Origin: Syntrophotalea acetylenica
GTDB lineage: Bacteria > Desulfobacterota > Desulfuromonadia > Desulfuromonadales > Syntrophotaleaceae
Reading direction: 5' to 3'
NCBI RefSeq assembly: GCF_001888165.1
Contig: NZ_CP015455.1
Location: forward strand, 1,234,001-1,298,000
Length of the DNA stretch: 64,000 nucleotides
Positions 11,013 to 20,117 of the stretch are shown one piece after another (positions within the stretch are counted from its first letter, which is position 1; the number at the start of each line of letters is the position of its first letter). The translations under genes and the position numbers were made by a program. The notes under the pieces are model-generated. The model worked only from the letters and a program-made list of their open reading frames with translations. It was not told the DNA's origin and did not search any database.

Positions 11013-12059
11013 ATGATGAGACCGGTAGATACGTCCTTTACCAAAGTTCTGTCCCTTTCCAGCGATGAGGCGTTGCGACGGCGCTTTATGGTTCTCGACG
11101 AGCCTATCGAGGCCAACATGCGCTTTGGCTTGTTGCTTGAGGTTCTCGACAAGGTGGCGGAAGAAGCTGCTTTAAATTACGTCAACCGGTTTTTCCCCAC
11201 AGCTCGTGTCGTTACGGCAGCCATTGACAACATCGTGGTTCGTCACGTCACGGATATGTCACGGGACATGCACTTCAAGGCCCGCATCAATCATGTGGGC
11301 CGCTCCTCGTTGGAAATCGGCATCCGGGTCGAGCAGCCAGGCGGGCCGGTGCGGCATATCGCCTCCTGTTATTTTACTATGGTGGCGCGCTCCGGGGTGG
11401 GAGAAGATGCGGTCAGCGTGGCGCTGCCGGGCCTGGAGTATGTCGAGGAAATCGAAAAGCAACGCGCCGCCAAGGCACTTAAAAGGCGCGAGGAGTACAA
11501 ACAGCAACAGGCTTTGCTGCGTGAACCGCCCAGCCGTGAGGAATTCGAGATGCTGACCTGTCTGCATTCGGCGCAGGACGAGCCGGGGTTTTCCGGACTG
11601 CTGGCCAGTCGGCTTACCGCGGATGCCTGGGAGCGCATGTATCCCGAGCAGGAAAATGTACCCAAAAAGATTTTCGGGGGGTACCTGATTCGCCGAGCCT
11701 ATGAGCTGGCGTCGATCTGTTCCGAGCAGGTGGCGCCCGACCGTCCCATTCCCGCGGCGGTCAATCGCATCAACTTCTTCCATCCGGTGCGCATGGGGGA
11801 CAAGCTCCATTATACCGCCCGGGTGGTCTATACCAGCGGCAGCCTGATCTGCGTGGAGGCCAATATCGAGCGCATCAGCCGTGATCGTACTACCAAGGCG
11901 TTATCCAACTCCTGTCTGTTTACCTTTGTAAACGTCGATGAAGAACTCAATCACCAGCCGGTGCCGCTGGTTTATCCCACCAACTATGGAGAGGATGCCC
12001 GTTACCTGGCTGCCCACCGAAGCTGCCAGACTCTGATAAAGTACCGGCAGATGATCTGA
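11013..12059 (+). CDS. Double-hotdog acyl-CoA thioesterase-like protein
   Basis: 348 residues with two hotdog halves (about 30-135 and 190-320), like ACOT9-type cytosolic acyl-CoA thioesterases. Each half has the central helix plus beta-sheet pattern, for example FGLLLEVLDKVAEEAAL with HFKARINHVGRSSLEIG, and GGYLIRRAYELAS with KLHYTARVVYTSGSL. The halves are joined by a charged linker rich in Lys, Arg and Gln (about 150-170). The likely reaction is acyl-CoA hydrolysis; substrate length is unknown. AGGAGA precedes the ATG. Single-gene unit ending at the terminator at 12083. Confidence 0.8.
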   Translation: MMRPVDTSFTKVLSLSSDEALRRRFMVLDEPIEANMRFGLLLEVLDKVAEEAALNYVNRFFPTARVVTAAIDNIVVRHVTDMSRDMHFKARINHVGRSSLEIGIRVEQPGGPVRHIASCYFTMVARSGVGEDAVSVALPGLEYVEEIEKQRAAKALKRREEYKQQQALLREPPSREEFEMLTCLHSAQDEPGFSGLLASRLTADAWERMYPEQENVPKKIFGGYLIRRAYELASICSEQVAPDRPIPAAVNRINFFHPVRMGDKLHYTARVVYTSGSLICVEANIERISRDRTTKALSNSCLFTFVNVDEELNHQPVPLVYPTNYGEDARYLAAHRSCQTLIKYRQMI

Positions 12060-12082
12060 ACGGATATTTCTTTGCCCAATTC

Positions 12083-12116
12083 TTGAGAAAAGCCCGCATG
12101 TGCGGGCTTTTCTCAA
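12083..12116. terminator. Bidirectional terminator
   Basis: Perfect 16-bp inverted repeat (arm TTGAGAAAAGCCCGCA) with TG spacer. The A-run on one side and T-run on the other make it functional in both directions, between the convergent thioesterase and ATP-grasp genes. Confidence 0.9.
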
Positions 12117-12144
12117 GGAATGCCCGGGCAGCTTCTGCCATCCA

Positions 12145-13371
12145 TCAGTATGTTTGCAGGCTTGACGAATTGCCGGGAGACATTACTTCGAGCCCCATGG
12201 CCTGCAACTGTGCGCAGTATTCCTGAGCCTGCGCGCGGTTCCGGGCCAGAATCAGTCCGCTGGCGCGGGCCGGTGCCTCAGGCATTCCGGTATATCGGGG
12301 GTCGCAGGTAACCAGGGGGACGAACATTCTTTTGTGCATCGCTCTGTAAATGGCCTCGATCATGGCCGTGAAACCTTTACCGCATCGGATTCCTGCCAGG
12401 CGCATCATTGGGTAGCAGAAATTCCTGCGGATTTCGGACGCCAGTAAAAGAGCGGGCGTCGATCCGTTGAGGCGGAAATTAAGATCGTAAATACGTATTC
12501 CACCATCCTTCAGGATGGCCATATCCATGCCGACGCAGCCGTGGTAGCCCATGTCGCGGCCTTTTTTGGCAATGCGCTTTCCGGCGTCGATCGCGGCAGC
12601 GGGGGCAGGATCCGTGGTTTCAAGCCAGTTGCCGAAATAAATTCCCCTCTGATCGACAATCTGTTCGCTGCTGCCGAGATAAGTGATTTCACCTTTTTCA
12701 GCAATGGCGTAGTTCAGGCAAAGATTACGGCGAATGGACAAAAATGCCTCTACAACAATCTGGGAGCAATGCCTGAAATCATTCCAGGCTTTACGAACTT
12801 CCTTCGGGGTACGGCAGATCCTGATGTCCCGACCGCCTCCCGTGGTTTCGCAGGTTGCGACTTTTATGACCACCGGCAGGTTGCGGATAAACGGCGAACG
12901 ACCCAGCTGCGCCGGGGGCATGACGCGGCGCTCGGGCAAATACGGTGGATCGACAAAATCCGAAAGACGCCCCTTGTTGTTGAGCAGACGAAGCACATCC
13001 GGATCGATCCAGTATTTTTCAGAATTCCTTTCCGCCGGGCAGGGGGCGTGCTGCAAAGCCAGTCTGAAACCTCTATCCAGTAATATGGCGCACAGACGCT
13101 CATGCTCTGCATTGTTTTTGTAAAGCAGTGTGCGCGGCTCGGGAAAACCGGCATCCCGCAACAGTTGCAGGCCTGCGGGGGTGGCAACGCTTGCGGCGCA
13201 CACTACGGGCATGCTTCCGGATACGGTCAACATCCCGCCGGTCAGCATCTCCAGGGTTAGTGGATCCTGCGGCAACCAGTGGCAAAAACCTGGCGTCGGA
13301 CGCGGGCAGAAGGCCAGCTTTTCCCCGTAGATGGCGTCCAGGGACCGGACAGGGAAGAGTCTCGGCTTCAC
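12145..13371 (-). CDS. ATP-grasp protein A
   Basis: 408 residues. The central and C-terminal parts form an ATP-grasp fold: PVVIKVATCETTGGGRDIRI (phosphate-binding loop), hinge segment IVVEAFLSIRRN, and GMDMAILKDGGIRIYDLNFR with NGS, carrying the Asp/Asn metal ligands. ATP-grasp ligases join a carboxylate to an amine or thiol through an acyl phosphate; the substrate here is unknown. The N-terminal 130 residues resemble a pre-ATP-grasp domain. Its start overlaps the end of the next upstream ATP-grasp gene by four bases, so the two are translationally coupled and probably act together. Confidence 0.75.
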   Translation of the reverse strand: MKPRLFPVRSLDAIYGEKLAFCPRPTPGFCHWLPQDPLTLEMLTGGMLTVSGSMPVVCAASVATPAGLQLLRDAGFPEPRTLLYKNNAEHERLCAILLDRGFRLALQHAPCPAERNSEKYWIDPDVLRLLNNKGRLSDFVDPPYLPERRVMPPAQLGRSPFIRNLPVVIKVATCETTGGGRDIRICRTPKEVRKAWNDFRHCSQIVVEAFLSIRRNLCLNYAIAEKGEITYLGSSEQIVDQRGIYFGNWLETTDPAPAAAIDAGKRIAKKGRDMGYHGCVGMDMAILKDGGIRIYDLNFRLNGSTPALLLASEIRRNFCYPMMRLAGIRCGKGFTAMIEAIYRAMHKRMFVPLVTCDPRYTGMPEAPARASGLILARNRAQAQEYCAQLQAMGLEVMSPGNSSSLQTY

Positions 13372-14270
13372 GACCTGTCCTCGCGGCCGGCGTTGTCCTG
13401 CACGGGGGTAAACCTGTCGCGGGAGGGCAGGTACGCAAAAACCCCCGCGGCCAGATGTTCCAGCATGGCAGCTTGGGCCGGCGTCGGGGTGCGGATGTTG
13501 AATGAAGGGGTGCGGTTGGCATCCAGGAGAATGGTTTGCCCATCGATCTGGACGAAATCGAACTTTCCATAATCGAAACCAAGGTCCTTGCGGCGCTTGC
13601 GCAAGTCATCGGGGATCGCAATGCCGGTCTCCCGGCTTAAAATATTGCGTGCCTTGACAATCGGATTGGGGGAAACGACTCTCTGGCTCATTTCACGGTC
13701 GCCGAAAAATACCCATTGGCGCAGGGCAAAGTGATTGCCTTCCCGTTCAGGCAGAAATTTTTCAACGACCAGATGCCTGTTCCACCAGACCGGTTTGGGC
13801 ACCTGCCCCGGACCGGAAAATATGGGGTAGTTGTCGGGGGAAAGGTGCTTTTTCCAGTACCAGGGCAGGCGTTTTTGGAGCTTTTTTGCCAGACGGGAAA
13901 ACGGCGTGCGCCGCACCAGCCGTTTTTCCATGCCGCCGCCGAAATTCCGGTTGGTTTTAACGAGGACCGGGCCCTGGTAGTTGTCCTTCCGGCCAAGGAT
14001 CAGGGTGCTTATATGACGCTTGGATATGTCCTTGACCAGGCCGTTGATGACGACGGGGTAGCGTTGGCTGAAATGTTCATACTCTTCGGGGATGACGGTC
14101 AGGTCTATGTGCATGAACAGAGCATCGGCCGGCTCATAATGTTTTGGGCCGCGCAGAACCACAATTTCAATTCCCGACTTCGCCCACAGGCTGAGCAAGG
14201 GATGCAGCAGGTAGGAGACGGATTCGAATTGTTGCCTCTCATGGGTCAATATGGCGATTTTCGACGTCAT
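13368..14270 (-). CDS. ATP-grasp protein B (RimK-like fold)
   Basis: 300 residues with an N-terminal Rossmann-like half (KIAILTHERQQFESVSYLL) and a C-terminal ATP-grasp half: GPVLVKTNRNFGGG, hinge LVVEKFLPERE, and the metal-binding end FDYGKFDFVQIDGQTILLD followed by ANRTPS. It resembles RimK-type or YheC-like ligases that add amino acids or related groups. Coupled by a four-base overlap to ATP-grasp A and followed upstream by a glycosyltransferase-like gene on the same strand. Two adjacent, dissimilar ATP-grasp proteins suggest a two-step modification pathway (inference). Confidence 0.75.
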   Translation of the reverse strand: MTSKIAILTHERQQFESVSYLLHPLLSLWAKSGIEIVVLRGPKHYEPADALFMHIDLTVIPEEYEHFSQRYPVVINGLVKDISKRHISTLILGRKDNYQGPVLVKTNRNFGGGMEKRLVRRTPFSRLAKKLQKRLPWYWKKHLSPDNYPIFSGPGQVPKPVWWNRHLVVEKFLPEREGNHFALRQWVFFGDREMSQRVVSPNPIVKARNILSRETGIAIPDDLRKRRKDLGFDYGKFDFVQIDGQTILLDANRTPSFNIRTPTPAQAAMLEHLAAGVFAYLPSRDRFTPVQDNAGREDRS

Positions 14271-14315
14271 GTCTGCTTCGGGCCTCCCCTGTGTTGCGTC
14301 AATACCAAGACGGTT

Positions 14316-15116
14316 TTAAAAGGGTAAAAATGGAATGCGCTTGCCGTTGTCGGAGATTTTTACCGGGTGATAGAGTTTGTTTTTTCGCCATCCGGGCTTT
14401 GTGAAAACGGGGCGAAAACGCATGGTTCCGGTTTTCATCCGGCCCTTCCGGTCGCAGGTGCTGTCGATATAAAATCTGTTCCTGTCCTGGGGATTCACGA
14501 ATTGTCCGGTGCCGCCGAAGTCCTGCAGGCGGTAGCCGCCATGGAACAGCAGGGTGGGGAGCAACTCTTCGTAATGCCCGCTCCAGTCGGTGCGGTGCAT
14601 CTGGTCGACGTAGCGTAGCGCCGGACCGGAGATGCGGTACACGGGGTTGAAGCTGCGATAGCGCCGCGTAAGGGGAATGTGATGTCGCGGGTGATTCAGT
14701 CCCCACCACCACCATTTAGGTTCGTCTTCGTAGCTTCTGATGTGACAGGTGAGAAGATCCGCCTTGCTGGATGAAAAATGACCGAGCAGGACATTCCAGT
14801 CCCCGCGAAACCATACGTCGTATTCGATGACCCAGTAATAGTCGTAGCCTGGGCGCTGTCGCGCAAAAGCCATGACAGGAAAGTGGGTGCTGCCGGGAAC
14901 CAGGGTGTCGCGGAACATGGGAAAGCCCAGTTGTTGCATATCCGGCGTTGTGAACGGATAAACCTGGCCGGGGAAATCCGGTTTGATCCCGTCATTGCAG
15001 TGAAACAGGGTGAATATGTCGGTGAAGGATGAAAGGGTTTCATGTATTCTGTTGAATTCATGGCAATGACGCGGCGCCGCCAGATGTGTGAGCAACAGAA
15101 TGGCCTGACTGATCAT
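14316..15116 (-). CDS. DUF3405-like glycosyltransferase
   Basis: 266 residues from the chosen ATG at 15116 (MISQAILLLTH), which has GAGGGG six bases upstream; the ATG at 15167 has no visible ribosome site. A GT-A-like core is suggested by WVIEYDVWFRGDW, where the acidic pair after a beta strand matches the DxD-like position of DUF3405 proteins, and by DLLTCHIRSYEDEPKWWWWG. Likely a sugar transfer to a surface glycan; donor and acceptor unknown. It heads the leftward half of the 12.1-17.6 kb modification cluster and probably shares the intergenic region 15117-15320 with the rightward half. Confidence 0.6.
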   Translation of the reverse strand: MISQAILLLTHLAAPRHCHEFNRIHETLSSFTDIFTLFHCNDGIKPDFPGQVYPFTTPDMQQLGFPMFRDTLVPGSTHFPVMAFARQRPGYDYYWVIEYDVWFRGDWNVLLGHFSSSKADLLTCHIRSYEDEPKWWWWGLNHPRHHIPLTRRYRSFNPVYRISGPALRYVDQMHRTDWSGHYEELLPTLLFHGGYRLQDFGGTGQFVNPQDRNRFYIDSTCDRKGRMKTGTMRFRPVFTKPGWRKNKLYHPVKISDNGKRIPFLPF

Positions 15117-15320
15117 GTGAAACCCCTCAATCATTCCGATTTGCGCCGCTGCCTGCTGCTGACCCATGTGCTTGGTGGCAAAGCGGCAATTTTATTGACA
15201 ATGGGAAATCTTTAAATAAGAATCGATCCGTTATATCGATAATTATAATGTCAGGTTTGTGACCGGATCGGATGACCGTTTTCGCTGGACACCCGGTATT
15301 TTAATGGGAAAAATCTCTCA

Positions 15321-15947
15321 ATGGAACAAAAAATCTCTGCTTTCCCGGAAGTTGAGAAGTTCGGAGGCCGCAGGCACAAGATCGGCAGAATTATCCTTGT
15401 CGCCGGACCGTCCTGCGCTGGCAAAACAACCCTGATGAAAAAACTGCGGCGGGGGTTGCTGCCCGATTTGCAGAACCGTTTGAAAATGGGTGACCTCGCA
15501 TTCTGGCATTTCAGGGATGCCATGCATATGTCCGATTCGCCTGAGACGCAAATATCCAATCTGGTGCTGCATTACGATATTCTGAGGCTGATGGACCAGG
15601 GTTTTCCCGATTATGCGTCGGATCCGATCATCGGCATGCTGGCATCGTGTGGCGAACTGCTTATATTGACACTCCGGGAGTGCCCGGAGGTACTTTGCCG
15701 ACGTTGTCTGCAGCGGCGTCGCAGAACATGGCGCCTCCTGGCCAGCGGGCGTTTCCGTCTGTTTTGCCAGCGCTACAGGCGGCTTGGCCGAAAAAGTCGC
15801 CTGTACAGTGCCCCCTCGGAGGTCATGGCGCTGTACGAGAACTGGTTCGGGTTTTGCGCGACGCTTGCCGCCACTGAACATCTCGTCGTTCACAGTTTTT
15901 ACCCCGAAAAACCCTTGGCAGGTTTCACGGCGACGCTGACCGTGTAA
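15321..15947 (+). CDS. P-loop NTPase, nucleotide-kinase-like
   Basis: 208 residues. The N-terminus carries a strand-loop-helix Walker A, IILVAGPSCAGKTTLMKKL (residues about 23-41), and later a hydrophobic strand LLILTLRECPEVLCRRCLQRR with an Arg-rich lid-like region, as in small nucleotide or sugar kinases. No family can be named. It leads the rightward half of the cluster, 12 bases before a sulfotransferase. A role in preparing or activating the acceptor, or in making PAPS, is possible, but the APS-kinase signature is not seen. Confidence 0.6.
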   Translation: MEQKISAFPEVEKFGGRRHKIGRIILVAGPSCAGKTTLMKKLRRGLLPDLQNRLKMGDLAFWHFRDAMHMSDSPETQISNLVLHYDILRLMDQGFPDYASDPIIGMLASCGELLILTLRECPEVLCRRCLQRRRRTWRLLASGRFRLFCQRYRRLGRKSRLYSAPSEVMALYENWFGFCATLAATEHLVVHSFYPEKPLAGFTATLTV

Positions 15948-15959
15948 TGGGGGAATGCC

Positions 15960-16808
15960 ATGCCGCATGACGCCGAAATATCCGAAAAACGCATGGTGTT
16001 TATCGCGGGTCTGCATCGCAGCGGCACTTCCCTGCTGCACGATATCCTGCGCTCGCACCCGGATATTTCCGGTTTCCGGGATACCGGCGTGCCGGAAGAC
16101 GAAGGGCAGCATCTGCAGACGGTTTATCCTGCCGCCAGGGTGTTCGGCGGTCCGGGTCGTTTCGGATTCCACAAGGCCAGCTGTATGGCGGATGACCATC
16201 CCCTGGCCACGCCTGAAAACGCCACGCTTTTGTACAAACAGTGGCGGCCGCATTGGGATGTCTCCAAACCCGTGCTTCTGGAGAAATCTCCGCCGAATCT
16301 GGTGCGCACCCGGTTTTTGCAGAAATTGTTTCCCGGCAGCCGGTTTATCGTTGTGCTGCGCCATCCGCTTGCGGTAGCTTATGCAACCCGCAAATGGTGT
16401 CATTCCAGTATTCCCGCCCTCATTGAACACCATTTGCGTTGTCATGAGCGATTTATCCTGGACATGGTCATGCTTGATCATGTGCGGATCCTGCGTTATG
16501 AAGAATTTGTCCGGTGTCCCGCGTTTCATGTTGACAAGCTTTGCGATTGGCTCGGTGTCGACAGGTTTCCCTTTGATCAGCAGGTTCGCACCGACATCAA
16601 TGCAAAATACCTGCAACAGTGGCACGCAGACTGCCAGGGTGTGAGGGGCTGGGGAATAAAAGCCGTATGTTTCGCGCGATGTTTTGAAAAACGGGCGGCG
16701 CGTTTCGGATACAGTGTCCGCACACCGGAAATCCTGTCCTCCGGAGCTTTGCCGGTGATTGGAACGGATATTTTGGATGAAACAGATGAAGTTTCGGAAA
16801 AAACTTAA
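15960..16808 (+). CDS. PAPS-dependent sulfotransferase family protein 1
   Basis: 282 residues. The 5'-phosphosulfate loop is IAGLHRSGTSLLHDILRSHP near the N-terminus, and the 3'-phosphate site is FIVVLRHPLAVAYATRKW (residues about 130-147), the two conserved PAPS contacts of sulfotransferases. It transfers sulfate from PAPS to a hydroxyl or amine, probably on a glycan given the neighbours. It overlaps the following sulfotransferase by 32 bases, which points to one transcript. The acceptor is unknown. Confidence 0.85.
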   Translation: MPHDAEISEKRMVFIAGLHRSGTSLLHDILRSHPDISGFRDTGVPEDEGQHLQTVYPAARVFGGPGRFGFHKASCMADDHPLATPENATLLYKQWRPHWDVSKPVLLEKSPPNLVRTRFLQKLFPGSRFIVVLRHPLAVAYATRKWCHSSIPALIEHHLRCHERFILDMVMLDHVRILRYEEFVRCPAFHVDKLCDWLGVDRFPFDQQVRTDINAKYLQQWHADCQGVRGWGIKAVCFARCFEKRAARFGYSVRTPEILSSGALPVIGTDILDETDEVSEKT

Positions 16809-17589
16809 AAAACTTGTCTGTAAGAGTTTACGGCATCCCTGGGTTTTATGGGGCAGAAAGGACTATGTATTCATTCTGAGCCACATGCGAAGCCGGTCGA
16901 CGCTGCTCTCGCATATTCTTGGCAGTCATCCCCGTATTTGCGGTTATGCCGAGATGCACCAGTCCTATGAAACTCCTGTTGATCTTCTCTGGCTGCGGCA
17001 CCAGCTCCAGCAGCGTGGGGAAAAAAGCCCTGTCGGACGATTTGCGCTGGATAAAATGCTGCACGATGCGCAAATCCTTTCCCCCAGCATATGCGACCAT
17101 CCCCATATCAAAAAAATATTCCTGCTCAGGCCGCCGGCCGAAGCGGTAAAAAGCATTATCCATATGGGCCATACGCTGAAAAATGTAGCCTGGCATACCG
17201 ATCCGGTTGCGGTTTTCAGCTATTACAATCAACGGCTGCAAACCCTTGGCAATTACGCAAAACGGACAAAGATCCCGGGATTTTTTATCGAATCCGGGGA
17301 TATGATCCAGCGCCCCGGGAGGCTGCTGGAGGCACTGTCGGCCTGGCTGGATCTGGAGGCAAAGCTGCAGTCAACCTACTCCACGTTCAGATACACCGGG
17401 CAGGAAAAGCACGGCGACCCTTCCGCCAACATCAAGGCCGGGAAGATTCTTTCCCAAAAATCCGATTACACCACCATTGTTCTCGATGAAAATCTGCTTT
17501 CAGCAGCTCATGAGAATTACCTTTCCACATGCGAAACCATGCAAAGGCATTGCGTTACGGCTGATTCCCTGCCGTTTCAGCATGTTTGA
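16777..17589 (+). CDS. Sulfotransferase family protein 2
   Basis: 270 residues from the ATG at 16777 (MKQMKFRKKLKKL). Its PAPS loop is FILSHMRSRSTLLSHILGSHP and a strand IKKIFLLRPPAEAVKSI supplies the 3'-phosphate region, where RPP replaces the usual RHP/RDP. It is diverged from the preceding protein, so the pair is not a recent duplication; the two probably sulfate different positions or acceptors. Its 3' end overlaps the convergent penicillin-binding protein gene by 35 bases. Confidence 0.75.
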   Translation: MKQMKFRKKLKKLVCKSLRHPWVLWGRKDYVFILSHMRSRSTLLSHILGSHPRICGYAEMHQSYETPVDLLWLRHQLQQRGEKSPVGRFALDKMLHDAQILSPSICDHPHIKKIFLLRPPAEAVKSIIHMGHTLKNVAWHTDPVAVFSYYNQRLQTLGNYAKRTKIPGFFIESGDMIQRPGRLLEALSAWLDLEAKLQSTYSTFRYTGQEKHGDPSANIKAGKILSQKSDYTTIVLDENLLSAAHENYLSTCETMQRHCVTADSLPFQHV

Positions 17590-18997
17590 GGATGCCGGCG
17601 GTGGCGGATCGATCCGCGGCGGTGCTGAACATTTTCTTGAAATATTGAGTCATCGCCATGCGCGCATATTGGCCGGCGCGGGTGCCGATGTAATCCTCGT
17701 GGGCCACGAGGACGGCGACGGCCAGATTGGCCTTGCCGCTCAGCGCTCTGGCAAAACCGACGAACCAGTCATAGCGGATGTCGTGGGTCTGGTTGTCCAT
17801 CGACCCGGTTTTGCCACCGATCTGAAGCTGTGACAGGGTCTCGTCCTTATCGTGGCCCTGGAATGATTTGCGGGCCGTGCCCGAGGTGATGGTGGCTTCC
17901 ATCATCTGGCCGAGAACCGCCGCCGCTTTCGGGGACATGATCTGACAATCGGGGGATTGCCTGCCCTGATAGAGAAGATTGCCTTTACTGTCGAGTATGC
18001 GATCGACAAGGGATGGCTTCACGCTACGCCCCTGATTCAGGACCGCGGATACCATGATCGCCCCGTGCAGTGGGGAAATGGTGGTATCGCGGTTGAAGCC
18101 GCTGGCGATTTCAGCCCAGTTGTAAGGATCGTCGGTGATCTGGAAGTGACTCGGCTGCAGGGTCATGTCAAAGTCGATGGTTTCATTGAACCGGAACGTT
18201 TCGGCGGTTCTCGCCAGGACCGTTTTTCCCAGACTGTGCTCCCCGAGTTTCCCGAAAACCGGGTTGATTGATTGTGCAAAGGCTTCTTTGAAGGAAACCG
18301 TGTTGGTGTGCTTGTTGACCTTTTGGGTAAGTTGCTGCTTGTAAAGGGTATGTTTGTAGCCATTGAAACGCATGGTTGAATCGGCGGAGTAGTTACAAAT
18401 GTCTACCGCCGAAGCCGCGGTTACGATCTTGAAAATGCTCGCGGCCGGGAAGTTGCTGCGCAGGCAGGGATTGCCGGCGGTTCCGGTCTTGTCATAGCCC
18501 GCCATGGCAAGGATGCGGCCGGTGTCGGCATCCATGACCACGATGCCGATATCCCGGGAATTTTTGCGGTCCATGTTGGACAGCAGGTAATTCTGCAGGT
18601 CCTGGTCCAGGCTGGTCTCGATCTGCAGGGTCTGCTGACCGAGGTGCAGTTGCAGACGTCCATCGGTCAGATTGTCAAAAGACTGCCGGTCCAGCAGTCT
18701 GCGAATATCGTTTTTGCCGGAGATTGCCGGGGCACTTTGCGGCACGGGCGCCGCTGCGGTAGCAGTTACCATGTTTTTGGCCACGTCACTCTTGATCAGC
18801 GACTGGCAGCCGAACACTCCCGCGGAAAACATAAGGGCGAAGGCGCAGATTTTTCTGCCGATGCGACGTTTGCGCAATGACCCAACCTGTGGATTCCTGC
18901 GTACGTTCAGCCGCATTCCGCCTTGATTCTGCAACCCGGACTGAAAACCTCGCCAACCGCCCGGACCATCCGATGGTAATGAATTTTTTTTACGCAT
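17555..18997 (-). CDS. Penicillin-binding transpeptidase domain protein
   Basis: 480 residues, envelope-anchored. A basic stretch and a membrane helix (about residues 46-64, ICAFALMFSAGVFGC) precede the periplasmic domain; the Cys could be a weak lipobox. The transpeptidase triad is complete: SxxK as SIFK, SxN as SIN, and KTG as GGKTGSM. No transglycosylase, PASTA or obvious dimerization domain is seen, so it is a short monofunctional class B-like D,D-transpeptidase. The start at 18997 lacks a strong ribosome site; the ATG at 18916 is the alternative. Convergent with the sulfotransferase, 35-base overlap. Confidence 0.8.
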   Translation of the reverse strand: MRKKNSLPSDGPGGWRGFQSGLQNQGGMRLNVRRNPQVGSLRKRRIGRKICAFALMFSAGVFGCQSLIKSDVAKNMVTATAAAPVPQSAPAISGKNDIRRLLDRQSFDNLTDGRLQLHLGQQTLQIETSLDQDLQNYLLSNMDRKNSRDIGIVVMDADTGRILAMAGYDKTGTAGNPCLRSNFPAASIFKIVTAASAVDICNYSADSTMRFNGYKHTLYKQQLTQKVNKHTNTVSFKEAFAQSINPVFGKLGEHSLGKTVLARTAETFRFNETIDFDMTLQPSHFQITDDPYNWAEIASGFNRDTTISPLHGAIMVSAVLNQGRSVKPSLVDRILDSKGNLLYQGRQSPDCQIMSPKAAAVLGQMMEATITSGTARKSFQGHDKDETLSQLQIGGKTGSMDNQTHDIRYDWFVGFARALSGKANLAVAVLVAHEDYIGTRAGQYARMAMTQYFKKMFSTAADRSATAGILKHAETAGNQP

Positions 18998-19214
18998 AGT
19001 TTATATGTGACATGCCCTGAATCGGCCATGTTGATCATTGGATGAATGGGCGCATGCATGCCGCCCGCGCTTTTCGAACCATGGGTTTTTCAACGGCGCA
19101 CAATAGCATTTATATGCCATTTGGCCAACCACTTACTTTTCTTTTTCAGTAGCTTCCAGCGCTGCAGGCAATGTCCCGGGCTTCCGGTTCCGGTAAAAAG
19201 CGTATCGGCTCTTT

Positions 19215-19907
19215 TCATAAGTCCGTTGCCGTGGATATCGGGAAATGTCTGCAGATAGTTTCCAGATGCAGCGGATCCATCTGCTGGAATTCCACACCGA
19301 TTCCCGGCACCTGCATGGCATGTCCCCAGGCACAGAAATGGCGTATTTCAACCTGCACCGGCGGAATCCGGGGTATGTCCCTGAAGCGCACCCAGGCCGT
19401 TTTCGTGCCCTGCCAGTCTTGATTTGATATTAAAAAGCAGCCTCCCCGAGAGATGTCGAGGGTGACGGTTTTTTCCGCCTGCGCCTCGGCGCAATTCGCG
19501 TCCCTGCTCAACAAAACGTTGAAATGGATTCGATATCGGGGCGTGACCCGGCATACCCGCGCAGGGCGGTGACGGCAGAACATTTCCAGAAAGGCTCCCA
19601 GAGGGTCGGCCTTGTCCAGACTGCGTCCCAGGACCATGCCGCGGATTTTACGGTTTTTTTCATCCCATCGCGCACGAAACGTCGGATAGATTTCTGAAAA
19701 CCGCTGGATTGTCGGTTTGTCCTTGTGGGGCGCGCGTACCGCTGTCAATACATCCAGAATCAAGCCGTTAAAGGGCCTGTTCCGTAGGATCTGCTGCATT
19801 TCCTCGATGCTTTTGGCGACTTCACACTCCGAACCCAAAGTCGATACCGCCTTGCGGTAGGCCTCCGTTGCCTTTGCATTGGTTGAAATGATGAGAACTT
19901 TGTTCAT
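19215..19907 (-). CDS. PilZ-domain protein with receiver-like N-terminus
   Basis: 230 residues from ATG 19907 (MNKVLIISTN). Residues 1-100 resemble a degenerate receiver fold (KVLIISTNAKATEAYRKAV, then GLILDVLTA). The C-terminal half is PilZ-like: an Arg motif RYRIHFNVLLSRD followed by LDISRGGCFLIS, the D/NxSxxG signature of c-di-GMP binding, although the first motif is weaker than RxxxR. It would couple c-di-GMP to an unknown output. Longer upstream starts would translate the 177-bp repeat and are rejected. Confidence 0.7.
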   Translation of the reverse strand: MNKVLIISTNAKATEAYRKAVSTLGSECEVAKSIEEMQQILRNRPFNGLILDVLTAVRAPHKDKPTIQRFSEIYPTFRARWDEKNRKIRGMVLGRSLDKADPLGAFLEMFCRHRPARVCRVTPRYRIHFNVLLSRDANCAEAQAEKTVTLDISRGGCFLISNQDWQGTKTAWVRFRDIPRIPPVQVEIRHFCAWGHAMQVPGIGVEFQQMDPLHLETICRHFPISTATDL

Positions 19908-19940
19908 GGATCCGATTTGTCCGGGGTTGAAAAACCAGAG

Positions 19941-20117
19941 AGTTTTCATCCGGAAACGGCTCTTTTCCGCCGTGGCGGCGTCAATCCGCAGGCTTGCTTG
20001 TGCGGCGTACCGATGTACGCCTCCGCGCAACCCCTTGATTTCCTTGCCACAACGAAAAATTGCTCGATTCCCATATGAAAACTAACCTGTATCCATCCGG
20101 AGTTTCCAGATGGATAC
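19941..20117 (+). repeat. 177-bp dispersed repeat, copy A (left flank of arsenic operon)
   Basis: Aligns without gaps to 24034-24210, about seven mismatches in 177 bases, same orientation. Internal hairpins include GGCGTAC-CGAT-GTACGCC and CCGCA...TGCGG; the right end is the 29-bp palindrome at 20089-20117 (arm GTATCCATCCGGA). Confidence 0.95.
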
